Origin: Cristatella mucedo
Lineage: Eukaryota > Bryozoa > Phylactolaemata > Cristatellidae
Assembly: GCA_009760855.2 (NCBI GenBank)
Contig: WPIO01000016.1
Span: forward strand, 5,167,001 to 5,231,000
Direction: 5' to 3'
Length of the DNA stretch: 64,000 nucleotides
The notes below the pieces were generated by a model. The model was not told where the DNA came from. It saw only the letters and a list, made by a program, of their open reading frames with translations, and did no database searches. The position numbers were made by a program, and so were the translations under genes. Positions 11,651-33,629 of this stretch are shown here, in pieces. The number at the start of each line of letters is the position of its first letter. Positions within the stretch are counted from its first letter, which is position 1.

Positions 11651-13199
11651 CAACTGATCCCTGCGTCTTGCTCGAGCGACCCGGCCGGCGAGCATCGAAT
11701 CTAGTGCAGGTCACGGCCTATCTAGCCTCTACGGCGAACCGCATTTGCGATGCGGCATTGAGTGGGGCTTGACTCGGGCCGCATTAGTTATCGGAGGTTC
11801 TGCGATGCGGCTGTGTGCTCCAGGAACCGTCTGCGACGCGATCTTTGTTTCAAGTGAAGCTGCCCTCCTTCTGCAGGCGCCGTCAGAAAGCTGAGTCACG
11901 ATTTTCCTTTCTTCAATGGCAGAAAATAGCTCTTTGATCTGCTGCCTTCCAGTGCCGATCAGCTAGATGCCACCAATCGCCAACAGCGTCCAGCTGCTGC
12001 TGTGAAGCTACATTCAGCGGCTGCCAGGCTGGCTTAGGGATGACTTCGGCACAATCGCGACTGTGGCCCGTGCAGTTACTCCAGTCTGTGGGCTGTAGGA
12101 TACCAACGAAAGATAGTTGTACCACTAACAGTCACGAAAACGCGACAGCCAATGAAGGCAAGCGTCCGTGTTCTGATAGCTCACGTGCGATACCACTACG
12201 CTAGGTTTTTAACGAAAGACTTCAAGTTCAAGCTACGTCAGAGCGAGCAGGACAAGGAAAGGGGAGTAATACCACACTAGCACAACCACTAATACTGTTA
12301 CATTAAAAGCCAAGCCTTGGCTGCACCTTTTTTCAAAAGGTGGCAGATCGCTGACCTTGGGCAGGTGCTGAATGAATCGGGCTAGGTCATGCAAGCAGCC
12401 TCCCTAATTGGCAGGTGTTCGTTGCAGAGTCGTGCTAAATGGGATGGGACAGCATTCGCCGTAGGGTTGCCCGGCAACGAGGCAGAACTCCTCGCGCAAT
12501 CGCGTCGTAGACCGAAATCAGTTCAAATTCAGATGGAGTAGGCAGATTGCAAGAGTGCTCCATATCTACATGTGATCCATATCTACATATGCTCCATATC
12601 TATAATTGCCTGCAGGTGCTGGCTTATGCTGTTTCTGCACTTCTGCATATGTCGTCAGAGGTGGGTAGCTGTTGCACCTTACCTAAATGCACACTGGAGT
12701 CAAATCGCACTAAGCAGCAAATTTGGGCGTATGCAAAGATTTATGGGTTCGGACGGTCCGTGCAAATCACCCACAGACAGCTCGCAGCTAGCGTTTTTAA
12801 AATAAAAAAGCAGTCTAGCTAAACAACGACAAGAGATAATTTATACACTACCTTTTCATGGTAGCAGAGGATTACCCATATGCATGCATGTACTTATATT
12901 CATGCGTGCAAAAACCGCACGTTTTCACGCATACACACACACTCACACACGCACACACGCACACACACATGTGCTTGTGCTTGCATTGGCATGCACACGC
13001 GTGCATGTATCATGCACGCACGCACATACTTGCACACACACACACACACACACACATACACACACACGGGTGGGCATTTAAAGCAGGTGCTGTTCTTTGC
13101 ATATGTGCTGGCAGAAGCTCTAAGAATAAACCTATTTACGCAACCTACCTAATCTAATAAATTTATTAAATGCATTACATTTTCTTGATTAAGACTCCT
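11651..13199. other. No gene recognised; CA-rich repeat at 12,925-13,070
   Basis: CA/CACG microsatellite in two blocks. The rest is unique sequence without a convincing exon. Confidence 0.45.
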
Positions 13200-13275
13200 G
13201 TTTGCCTTCTCAATCGCATCGTCGACCAGGCTTCCAAGCCTTCGAAGCCCCAGACAAGTGCATGGAGGACAGCAG

Positions 13276-13545
13276 CCATTGTTCGGCAGGCACTACCCGC
13301 ACTTGGTGTCATGCAGCGATGACCACACGCTCAGAGTATGGGCCGGTATCCGATCCTGGCATTTTCACGCGTCGCTACCGCGGTTAGAACACGACTCAAG
13401 CTGGACGTCACGTAAACGCGGTCGCAATACCAAATTACCGCACCACGAGCAGCAGCTGCAGGGAACGGGTGCCGATTTCGTAGCCGAAGCCGAAGCCATC
13501 GTAAAACCGAGCTGGAAAACCGAGTCAGAAACCACGGAGTCCTAA
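13276..13545 (+). CDS. WD40-repeat-like fragment, exon or gene remnant
   Basis: The plus frame reads HYPHLVSCSDDHTLRVW, a near-consensus end of a WD40 blade (Ser-Asp-Asp then RVW). A possible acceptor is CAG at 13,275, after a weak pyrimidine tract. The frame stays open 67 codons beyond the WD motif to a stop at 13,545, with a SW...H..SW pattern but no second clear blade. A CIAO1-like origin is possible but unproven. No other WD40 exon was found nearby, so it may be one exon of a gene with long introns or a remnant. Confidence 0.35.
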   Translation, partial: PLFGRHYPHLVSCSDDHTLRVWAGIRSWHFHASLPRLEHDSSWTSRKRGRNTKLPHHEQQLQGTGADFVAEAEAIVKPSWKTESETTES

Positions 13546-14239
13546 GTACGTCAGCGGGTGAAGGTCGTGCGGCGTTTTTTTAAAGGCTAGGCTTATGATT
13601 AGGTAATTAGAACAACCTCTGCACTCCGCAAACTCCACGATACGGATGAGCTTTAGTCAGAGCAGCATGTACAGTACAGCGGTAGCAAGTTGCAGTGCTG
13701 AGAGCATTAGTTATAACCAGCAGCAAGTGGGCTTACCATCTCCACAAGGCCATCAGCAAAGAATATCCTAATAAGGGGTGATGTAGGATCGTCGTGCGGA
13801 CTTTCTCGCGAGAACGTTTTCGGAATAAAGACTTGGAGAGGCGTGGGGCAAAACTGTTGCAAGGACTCTAAGCAGTAATGAAAGTGGTGCACCTTCGTCT
13901 CCAACAGATTCAATGCAGTTCAAGAGCCACAGATACTAGCGCAAGCCTTAGATATAAACCAGGGAAGAGAACCAACGAGCCCGAGCTGGCAGATCAGTGC
14001 AAAAGCGACATTTGGGGAGGCGGTAGGGGGAGTGAAACAATGGCCCAATCGCCTATCGCGGCCAATCACGTGCTATCTCTGCAGCTGAAAACTCCACATT
14101 CCATTCTCAACCATTTGCCTGCCCAGGCGACCAAACGGTGAGTGCAGCGTCGGAGATGGCAGCTGCCACTGCGAACTCGTGCTGAAATGGAGCGGTAAGC
14201 GAGCTTCAGCTGCCCAACATTGGTGTCGACTCCTAGCAC

Positions 14240-14390
14240 TTGCACTGTCTAAAGGATTAGCTGCTAGCATCTGTAATAGCTAAAGAACTAGCTGTTCTGC
14301 TAGCACCCGTATTAGCTAGAGGATTACCTGCTAGCACCCGTACTGTCTAGAGGATTAGCTACTAGCACCAGTACTACCTAAGGGATAATC
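14240..14390. repeat. Degenerate repeat around GCTAGCACCCGTA
   Basis: Four loose copies of GGATTAGCTGCTAGCACC with spacing of about 37 bp. Confidence 0.7.
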
Positions 14391-14516
14391 GGCCGCCCTT
14401 TGATGTACAGCTGTCTTGTCGAGAGATTGTAGATTGTATTGTACCTGGCTTCAGCAATTAGATGAACATTCATTACTTGACTGGTCCCATCCAGCACTGT
14501 CCCCTTCAGCACTGTC

Positions 14517-14712
14517 ATCTGTAGCACTGTCCTCTGTAGCACTATCCTCTGTAGATCCCGCTGTCCTCTACATCACTACCTGGGGCGCGCTTCCTCATTT
14601 AAAGCTGTCCGTCATCTGTAGCACTGTCCTCTGTAGCACTATCCTCTGTAGATCCCGCTGTCCTCTATATCACTACCTGGGGCGCGCTTCCTCATTTAAA
14701 GCTATCCAAGTC
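14517..14712. repeat. 97-bp tandem duplication
   Basis: ATCTGTAGCACTGTCCTCTG starts at 14,517 and again at 14,614. Both copies run through CTACCTGGGGCGCGCTTCC to TTTAAAGCT with a few mismatches. Each unit contains a shorter internal repeat, CTGTAGCACT(G/A)TCCT. Confidence 0.92.
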
Positions 14713-14989
14713 ACTTCAGCCTCATATTCCAAAAATTCCAACGACCTGCTTTATGTAATTGTTGCAGCACTTCTAAATACCCTACTGTTTGTATACAAAA
14801 GGTGCATCTAGATTGGCATTATTTGCCTGCTCGCACCTTCCTAGCCAGCCGGTAATCCAAGTCGAGCATTTGCCACGTGCAGACGGAGCTGTCCACGACG
14901 AAAAGGCAAGTTATTTGATCACCCAGAAAAGCTTGCACTAGAATGCACGCTTTAGGGGTCTTCAGTTTAAATCAAGTTATCAGCCAAGA

Positions 14990-15165
14990 TACAGCAATGG
15001 CGCTGCTGCAGAGGAATCCTACCGGAAACAAAAGATTCCCACTGAGTCACTTGCGGAAGGTAATAAGTTAGGGCAGCGGAAGTAACTACAGTAGATAAGG
15101 GGGTGTGCACCACGAGCCTCCGTACACAGCAGAGGAATCCTATCGTGAGCAAAAGATTCCCATGA
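14990..15165. repeat. Short direct duplication
   Basis: GCAGAGGAATCCTA(C/T)CG followed by CAAAAGATTCCCA occurs at about 15,007 and 15,128. Confidence 0.75.
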
Positions 15166-15604
15166 AAATGAGGCTGCCCGAAGACGTTAGAATGGAGAAG
15201 GCGCCCAAATGCAGTCGAGCAGGTAACGGCGTCACCAAAATCCGGCCATCCGGGACAGCATGGAACAAGCAGCTGAAGGTCGCTTAACACGTCCATTTAT
15301 TCTTAACACGTCCCCTTGGTCTCTCTATAATTTGCCATCTCTGAAATAGTCAGTCTTGCCCCCTACCCGGCTAAATCCTGGCTACGTCTATGCCTAAGGC
15401 TACCTTCGGTAATTGGTTAATTCGTGCGATTCGCGCCTCGTTGTGGTTTCAGCGAGCTCCTGTTTGACTCTCGAGGGGAAACCGGCATAGTACAAGTCTT
15501 CAGTATCTAGTCAACGCACTCATGGTTGTACTCAAGTCTGGATTAAGGATTAGTTACATATTCTTCGGAAATGAAAGAAGATTGTTAAAATTCGTTGGTT
15601 GACG

Positions 15605-15735
15605 AGCTGGTTTGGTCCAGCGGTTAAGGTGCTCGCCCCGACCAAGGTCAGACTGAGGTCAAGGGCTCGAGCCCCGAGGCACATGTGAAGCGCCTGAATA
15701 GAGAACAAGTTTATTATTATTTGCAAATGAATTAT
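15605..15735 (+). mobile_element. SINE C, tRNA-derived
   Basis: GTCCAGCGGTTAAGGTGCTCG (A box), GGGCTCGAGCCCCGAGGC (B box), GTGAAGCGCCTGAATAGAG tail and (ATT)n. Closest to the copy at 6,473. Confidence 0.82.
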
Positions 15736-17460
15736 CTTTATCTTTAAATCCTCAAATGTGCTGCAGAGATAATTACGGTGCGCTGCCTGTCTTTTCGGCG
15801 AAGACCATGGACCGGTGAGGCTGAAACTGTGAAAGGCTCAAGTTGCACCGATAGTGGAAAGGAACCTAGTCACTCTTTGAGACAGCTGGCTAATCAACTA
15901 GCTAGCTAAGCCCCCAAAAGATATTCGCTGCTGCCTTTTCAGCCTTCTCAACGAGTGGTCCATCAGTGGTGAAGTCAAGATTAAACCCCGAACAATATAC
16001 AGTTGAGCAAGCAGGCGCCCAGCGGAGTGACGGGAAAATTAAAGCTTGAATTATTCAAAAGCCTCATTGATATTGCGGCCGAACAGCCTTCGTAGCTATC
16101 GCTCAGTTCGCCGTGGGTAGGTGCCACAGGATTTCCTGCTGCAGGACTCGAACCCCTGACTACATGGGTCGGGCAAGATGCAGTATGGACGACGTGGCGC
16201 GTTCGGGCGCGCTCGGTAGGATAGCTGCATCGACCTTGCTGCAGGAAAGCTGTGGCAGTGGTATAGGTGGGTTCAGTGCCAGCCTTCAGTCTCCTCCCTT
16301 TCCAGCCAGCACATATCACTAGCACATGTCATCAGCACAATCCATCACCAGCGTCAACGGCTCCTCTTGTGACATTGCCCTTACTTTCTCACGTACTGAG
16401 AATTCGCTTGATTTCGCGTTTCTTCATAGATACGTTCGAATCGCTTCTTTCTGTAGTTTATGAAAAGTGTGAGGGTCTAGGATTCCCAATCAAGCTCAAT
16501 AGCGATTTCTTTTGGACGCGGAATGGCTTGTCAACCTAGCCGACAGGTCAAGCGTCCAGCTCAACTTGCGAGGGCAATGTTGTGGTTGCAATTCACCAGT
16601 TTATGGATAATGGGTCAGGATTTCTTTTGCAAATTTTTCAGAGTCCCATTGTAACAGGACCGCAGCCTATTCAACTAGCATGGCCCTCCTGATATTCTGC
16701 TACCTTGCTAATCTGTTACTCCTTATTACTGACAGCGGTACGGGTGACTAAACTTGCACAGCTTTTCATTACTCGCGTGCCATTTTGTCTTGTATGGACA
16801 TGGAAGTCACTTTCAAATTGCAATGCAGGCTGCAATGAACCATAGTCTGCGAACGGCATCTGTCGCAGCAACTTTGATGCACGCTTAGTTTTCTGTCTCT
16901 TTAATCGCGTTTGCATTGCTGTACGATTAATAACTTGATATGGCATTAAGGTTTTATTGTACCCCTGCTCCTCGGTAGCAAGTGTAATTTTACCGATTGC
17001 TAATGTCTCAGTGTAGAAAATGGCTGATGATCTCCATAATAATTTTTCTTTTATCAGGACATGTAATTAACTTGAAGTCTACATATTGTCAGCATTTTGC
17101 TAATATAGCTATTATCAAACGTCTGGTGCTAAGTCAACCGAATTATATTTTTATGTAAAATCCCTACTTAATCACATTGGTAAATCATATTACAATAAAA
17201 ATCTCTATTAAATTGCCATAACAAATTTCAGAACCTTAGTATTTGATTTTTCTTATTTTATCTTTGAATACTAGATGAAGCCATTGATGCGTGCTATCGG
17301 TAAGTTATCTAAGCATTAATAAATTACAGTCATTAATACCTTACTTAATAATACTTTCTGGCAATATAAATAATTTTAATGATACAGTAGCCTTAAGTTG
17401 ACCAGTTCGTTTTGGTTCGAGCTGCCTAGGTAGATAGAGGCTGCAAGCATCCGGCAGACA
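15736..17460. other. No gene recognised; AT-rich at 17,040-17,400
   Basis: Short unsupported open frames only. Confidence 0.4.
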
Positions 17461-17582
17461 CATGCAGCGGTGTCTACGGCTAATTTATGAAAGTAAGGAT
17501 GAGAAATTAATCCGCTTGAAAGAATCTTTTGATAATATGTTAAAGGCGTCCCGGGCATATTTTGGTATACCTCTCAGCAATC

Positions 17583-17755
17583 GGGACGATCGGAGCGAAT
17601 CGGAAAGATCGGAGCGAATCGGAAAGATCGGAGCGAATCGGAAAGATCGGAGCGAATCGGAAAGATCGAAGCGAATCGGAAAGATCGGAGCGAATCGGAA
17701 AGATCGAAGCGAATCGGAAAGATCGGAGCGAATCGGAAAGATCGAAGCGAATCGG
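17583..17755. repeat. 19-bp minisatellite, unit GATCGGAGCGAATCGGAAA
   Basis: About 9 copies, with GATCGAAG variants in the later ones. As 19 is not a multiple of 3, three units give one 19-residue protein repeat in every frame. An open frame at 17,462-17,806 (+) enters it from a 40-residue non-repetitive part (RLIYESKDEKLIRLKESFDN). That part is unrecognised and may be chance. An AAA|GTAAGG donor-like site lies inside it at 17,491. Confidence 0.92.
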
Positions 17756-17806
17756 CGCCTCATTTCACCAGCGAGAACTGCAAGAACGCTTTTCCAGGTA
17801 AGATGA

Positions 17807-18667
17807 AAAGCTGGTGCTAGAAACTGTGCGTCATAGAATTGTTGGTCACGAGTGAAATATATTAATAATAGGGAAATAATTGTATTTATGCCTTACTAAA
17901 ATCTTACCCTCTTCTATTAGAATAATACAAAGAAAAGAGCGATGAAGTAATTTGATAATCTTGGAATTCGGTGGGAACCAAGTGACCCCTCAGGCAATCG
18001 CTGCTCCTGCACGCAAGACTTTTCCGAGCGTTGGACTGCTAAGACTTAACTTTCTATATGATAACCAAATTATTTTTCATCTGTTACCTCATATACAAAG
18101 CTGTCCTGCGCTCGTCTTACTCAACTCTGTCAATGAAAAATCAGCTGTCTTCTGAAGAGAGCATTAAGATACAGAGGAAGACGCTGCAGATTTGAAAAAA
18201 TGAACAATTTCAGAAGTGAAGCTGAATCGAGAAGCCCATACTGCGTAAAAGAAGCACCGCGCGACAAATGGATCTGATGCGTAGGTCGCATCTAGCCCAG
18301 TGCCGAGCTCTTGACATATAGTCTGCGAAAGTCGCGGATGATGAAGAGGAGGACACACCTCCTCTCGCATTCTTCAGCTTCTCCGCCCGTCGTAGCAGTC
18401 ATTGCCTTCACCAGTTGCGATCGGTCCGTTCGAGGCAGTAGGAATTGTGTGCAAATGCAATCATAATTATTGGCGCCTTCTCCTCTTTGATTGCTCATCC
18501 GGGAGCCTGGAACCTTCGTTCTGCTCTATAAGAGAGCCCTCCCGTAAGAGAGTGTCCGTCTCCTGCTCTGGACTCCTGCTCGGTGCGCCTTAGCAAGCAA
18601 TAGAACAACCTCGCAACCGCTCGCTGGATGCCTTAGAGTACGACGAAATAGGGGATTCGCGGGAATA
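17807..18667. other. No gene recognised
   Basis: No repeat family or exon seen. Confidence 0.4.
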
Positions 18668-18742
18668 GCACGCTTGGTAAGGTGGTCGCTTCATACGACC
18701 TCGGTCCTGAGGTCTTGGGTTCGAATAAGCTAGCACAGGCAG
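18668..18742 (+). mobile_element. SINE D head fragment
   Basis: CACGCTTGGTAAGGTGGTCGC and GGTCTTGGGTTCGAATAAGC match the A and B boxes of SINE D. The body is missing. Confidence 0.6.
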
Positions 18743-18794
18743 ATTGAATATCAAAGCAAGACGGTAATGTAAAGTAATACGCCATAGTGTAATT

Positions 18795-19090
18795 TAATTT
18801 CACGTCATCTGTATCCTTCTGCGACTCCGAAAAACCACAGAGACTACGGGCGGGTTTTTCGCAGGAGAGCTTTCTACAGAAAGCACTCGGAGCCTGAGCG
18901 ACGGCTTTCGGTACGAGCATTTGGCGGCGAAAAGGCGTCGTCTCACGCAGCGAAGAGAAAGTGAGAAGCATCGCTGAGTCATGAGGTTAGTCGAGGTTGT
19001 GAGTAGCATGGCAGTAGCACCTCAGGACGGCTGGAAAACATGTTCAACAGTCGGCAGCAGGATAGATAGACGCCGTTGCGTAAAAATGCT
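18795..19090 (-). mobile_element. LINE B 3' fragment
   Basis: Minus-strand LINE B end. The reading frame is broken, and only the 3' region from CTCCGT...GGTTTTTC to the RLW-equivalent part is present. Confidence 0.7.
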
Positions 19091-19261
19091 GAAATCAATG
19101 TGACTATGCTCCGTATGGGTATTTCTGAGCTTTTTTAATGATACAGTTTTGAAAAAAATATATGCTTTCATATCATTATCCATTCAGTAACGTGGAAATC
19201 TTTTAAGAAGCTTCACTAAGCTTTTCGATTATCATATTTCTTAGAATATAAATCTTTTGTA

Positions 19262-19563
19262 TGGCACCCTAAGAGAACGTAATCTATTTTCAGGTGCTAC
19301 GCGTATGCCACGGGGCTCGAGCTCACGACCTCGGTCATCAAATACGTTCACCTTAAAAAAGTACTAGCTGATTTAACAGTCTCTTTTTGTATAGTGACAG
19401 AAGAACCTTGAAGGCTATCACCACCGCTTGCAGCGGCAATAAAGAGTCGCCCATCGCAGGATTCAAACCCACGACCTCGGAACTCGGGTGGCGAAAAGCA
19501 ACCGCCTTACGTAGTATATTGACCTTGGTTCGAGGCAAGCACCTTAACCAACTGGGCCAAGCT
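19262..19563 (-). mobile_element. SINE D inserted in SINE C
   Basis: SINE C (reverse) runs 19,262-19,351 (GGGGCTCGAGCTCACGACC) and resumes at about 19,517 (GGCAAGCACCTTAACCAACTG). Between them is a reverse SINE D (TTTGTATAGTGACAGAAG, CCGCTTGCAGCGGCAATAAAG, AACCGCCTTACGTAG). Confidence 0.75.
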
Positions 19564-19965
19564 AGCGCGTCCTTGAAATATTCGTCCAACTTTTCTTTAA
19601 GAAAGAAACCTACGCCAAGTTAGTAATCGATTGAATTTTTATTTATTGAATTTGTGTACCAAACATGAGGAAGCTACTGTCTTTTAAAAAATATCTTCTT
19701 TCTTACATGTAAATTATTGGACAGAGAATGATTTCAGGGAAGCTGACTAAATTGTACGCGGTTAAATTTTGACTTACTGCTTAAAAACGTTTTTTTAATA
19801 GCTACATCATCGTTAATCCTAATTATGTTAGCTTACTAGGTCGTGCAGACAGATATTCCAATCTTGGTAATAAGAAGACGTATGAAAATGCAGCGTTCTT
19901 TGGAATTTTTGACATTTCCGTAGTCCAATTTCATTTTTCACAATTTCAGTTTTCACTCTTAACCT

Positions 19966-20095
19966 CAAGCATGATAATACTCACCATTCAATTGCATCTC
20001 CCTTTGCAGCAAATGTAAAGCGCCTAGATAGAGATTGAGTTCTCTGAGGGCGCTTTATCAAGTGCATTATTATTATCTTTATTATAGTAGGAGGG
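19966..20095 (+). mobile_element. LINE A 3' tail
   Basis: GCAGCAAATGTAAAGCGCC, AGATAGAGATTGAGTTCTC, GAGGGCGCTTTATCAAGTGC, (ATT)n. Only the last 130 bp are present. Confidence 0.8.
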
Positions 20096-21130
20096 GCAAA
20101 CGCCCCTGCCCGCCCAGCCTACTGCCCACTGCCAAATCCTGGCTCCGCCACCGGAAATGAGGGGTCATGACACCAAAGTACCTTGCTTTTTAACGGAATG
20201 CGACGTGCGACACAGTTTTGCCTGAAAGCGAATATCTAAGCACTCAACTATTTATGATAATGTGACGACCTTGGATGAACTCTACTAAACAGCAGACTAC
20301 ATCTGCGCTTCCGGAATGCACGCTCCGTGAACTGGTCGTGAGAAGTGAGCATCATTTGTCTGCTGCGAAATGGCGGAAATAGCGGAATGGCTAGCGGAAG
20401 AGCCTGCGGCGGAAATTTTGATAAACGCCTACCGAAAGACCGTAAGTCAAGTAAGCGATGAACTTTGGAGGCGTAAAACTTCCGCCCGACGTTGCGTATT
20501 CTCACACGGGCTAGCATCAAGGCTTTTATTAGCCACGTACCACCCATCCGCTTGATTAAAAGTTTGCAGGTCAGAGTGTTTTCATTGTGCACACCCAGGC
20601 AGGCAGCGCTTGTGTATACGTGCTCGCGATTCAAGCGGCGATTGGAGAGCATCCTCAGAGGTTAGAGGTTAGAGGTGCCGTGAGAGAGTGCGACCTGCAG
20701 TGCACTCTGGTCGCCTGCGCCGCTCTGAGTGCAGATTGCTGACGTGCAGTTAAACCTCGCCGGCCAACGCGATCAAACCGATGCTTATACGGACGCGGGA
20801 GACAGGCGCGCCTTTGCACCGCCGCGTACAAGTGCCGCGAACAAAACATTGCCTCACTTTAGCCAGCCTGTATTGAATGAACATGCAATTGAGTATGAAT
20901 CGCTATACTTTTGATTACCCAAACAGCTGTCCTAGCCTAAACCTTCTAGACTAAGCCTTCCGGAACCCTGAGACCGTGTCTGGCGACAATTAGACGACAC
21001 GTGGAGACAGTTAACCTTATCCTTGCGCGAGCAAGTAGCGACGAACCGACTCAGAGTTGTAGCCGGTGGTACGTCGCCACTCACCCAGCGGCGACGTACC
21101 GCTCTCGCGTCGAGCTCGCGAGCTAAACGG

Positions 21131-21135
<5 letters not shown>
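20096..21135. other. No gene recognised between LINE A tail and the intermediate filament gene
   Basis: Possible distal 3' UTR of the filament gene. TTTATT (AATAAA in reverse) occurs at 20,525, but about 1.2 kb from the stop codon. Open frames are unrecognised. Confidence 0.35.

Positions 21136-21211
<76 letters not shown>
21136..21211. repeat. (CT)n microsatellite downstream of the intermediate filament gene
   Basis: About 38 uninterrupted CT units, about 490 bp downstream of the filament stop codon. It may lie in the 3' UTR or beyond it. Confidence 0.95.
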
Positions 21212-21214
<3 letters not shown>

Positions 21215-21698
21215 GCGCTCGAGCACACGCGCGAAAACCTCTTGGCAAAGAAACCCGCACGATGTAGTGGTACGCGAAACGCCGAAGATTGCCCGTCGAT
21301 TGCCGTCGCCAGACGCCGCCGCCGCCGCAAACTTGAGACGCTGCTGCCTACGGTTGCACCACAGGTATCACTACGGACGCACCGACACCGAGCGCAGAGA
21401 CACGAGCCCCACGCTCGCTGCGTCTCTGCGCGCACGCTCGCTGCGTTGGTCGCTGCGCAGCGTCGCTCGGTTGAACACGCGAGACCGCGTGTGTAGCCTA
21501 AGCTTCCTGGACGCCACTCTAAACATTGAAATCTACGCATTGATCAGTATGTGTGTGTGTGCGTGCGTGCGTGTGTGTGTGTGTGTGTGGGGATGGGGAT
21601 ACCCAAGACACAAATTAGCAGGCGCGCCGGGGCAGCGCAGTGGCTCCTCGAAGCGATAGACGATTGCCGATGACTGTCTCCTCCTATCGGCAGGACGC

Positions 21699-32132
<10,434 letters not shown>

Positions 32133-32230
32133 TCTCTCTCAGCTGGAAACTCTCAGTACCGCCGCCGGAAACTAGCTGCCCGCGTCGAGCGGTTGTAGGA
32201 AAATGCGTCCGATCGCAAGCGGCAGCGTCT

Positions 32231-32236
32231 CTTAAA
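32231..32236 (-). promoter_or_regulatory. TATA-like element of the intermediate filament gene
   Basis: On the minus strand the sequence reads CCATTTAAGAGAC. It lies about 100 bp upstream of the ATG, which would place transcription start near 32,205 and give a 5' UTR of about 70 bp. This is a positional inference from one weak motif. Confidence 0.3.
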
Positions 32237-32394
32237 TGGCCGACGGCGCTGGGAAATGCACCGCAGCCGAGCACGACGTTTCCGACTACGGCCCGCATAT
32301 GCTCGGGCCCCTGACCCCACTCTGACCCCTATTGGCTGCGGCGGGGGCTGGCCGGCCGGCTCGATCGGTAAAAAGGCCAGCGCGCCGATGGCAG

Positions 32395-32612
32395 CGCGCG
32401 AGATCTCGCAGCAGATCGTCTACGATCATCTCGAGATCGCAGCAGATCGCGCGAGATCTCGCAGCAGATCGTCTACGATCATCGCGCGATCGCAGCAGAT
32501 CGCGCGAGATCGCAGCAGATCGTCTACGATCATCGCGAGATCGCAGCAGATCGCGCGAGATCTCGCAGCAGATCTCTTCGATCATCGCGCGATCTGCTGC
32601 GATCGCGCGAGA
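32395..32612. repeat. Palindromic GATC-rich tandem repeat upstream of the intermediate filament gene
   Basis: A unit of about 52 bp containing GTCTACGATCAT recurs at 32418, 32471 and 32522. Between copies lie CAGCAGATCGCGCGAGATC blocks. The array ends with the inverse (GATCTGCTGCGATCGCGCG), so long hairpins can form. It lies 160-380 bp upstream of the likely transcription start. Confidence 0.85.
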
Positions 32613-32689
32613 TCACAGCGATCGTTACGGACTCGCTTCGCTAGTTTTTCGCAAATGGCCCGCCGGCAGCGCCACGGTTATGGTAGCCT

Positions 32690-33600
32690 ATTTGTGTTGA
32701 AACTTCAAACCTAGCCTGTAAGTTCCAGTCTGGTTTGAGAGCTAAGCACTCGTTGGAGTCAGCACCGCTTCCGGTGTTTAGCAACCTACTAAGGAATGCA
32801 GACTTGAGTAAAGTGTCTCCGCTCATGTTCTGCTTGATCTTTCCCAAGGGTTCGAAACTGTTGATCACCAAGTCCTTCGAGAGCGCCTCTCATATCGCCT
32901 GGACATCGCTGGCAATTGCTCGGGTCTTACTTATATCAGTAGAAGACTCGGTAGCATTGATGTGAATGAAAAAAGATCATCCGAGGAATCACTGAAATAT
33001 GGGGTACCTCAATGCTTTGTGCTTGGCCCCGTTCTTTTTACAACTCTTGCCAATGTGATCGCTAAGCACAACTTTGGCTTTTACTTCTCTGCCGATAACA
33101 GACAGAAGTACGTGATCTTATCCCTTCCAGCGCTTCTAGCTCTCTCAACTCGATTGCTGCATATACTGCTGACATCCGCGCTTGGATGGCAGCAAACTTT
33201 CTTAAACTGAATGATCATTAAAAAATGCTTATGGGCAAACCAAGTATGACTCTGAAATTGGAACGATTAGCGCTCAAAATGGGCTCTGCCAGTATATGCC
33301 CCTTAGTATCTGCAAGAAATCTAGGTGCCTGTTCCAAAGTGACCTTTCACTAGACGACCAACCACATTAGTTCGACCGTTAAGTCCGCCGACTTTCAGCC
33401 GTGTGACCTTTCGGAAATTCGGGCCTACATTCAAGTCGACCCATGCATGACACCCGGTCTTGACTTCTGCAATTCCCTTCTTGCACGTCTACCGGCAAAT
33501 GCTATCAGGCACCTAAAGCTGGTGCAAAACTCTGCAGCTAGGTTTTGCCTGACGTGACCATGGCATTTGCCAAGTTACATTACCTTTCGCCAGCCTGCAC
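32690..33600 (+). mobile_element. LINE A reverse-transcriptase region, decayed
   Basis: Frames broken by stops and shifts encode QSGLRAKHSLESAPL, KYGVPQCFVLGPVLF and FGFYFSADN, where the catalytic YADD has decayed to SADN. It continues after an insert at 33,923. Confidence 0.82.
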
Positions 33601-33629
33601 TGACCAATCAAATACGGTTTTATCACTAA

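Noticed and set aside
21615-21683. Alternative last filament exon (22 codons then TAA)
   Set aside because: In phase, but the acceptor is weaker and the peptide does not fit the family end, unlike the exon at 21,699-21,740.
32395-32612. CRISPR-like array
   Set aside because: Units are palindromic tandem repeats without distinct spacers, and the window is clearly animal DNA.
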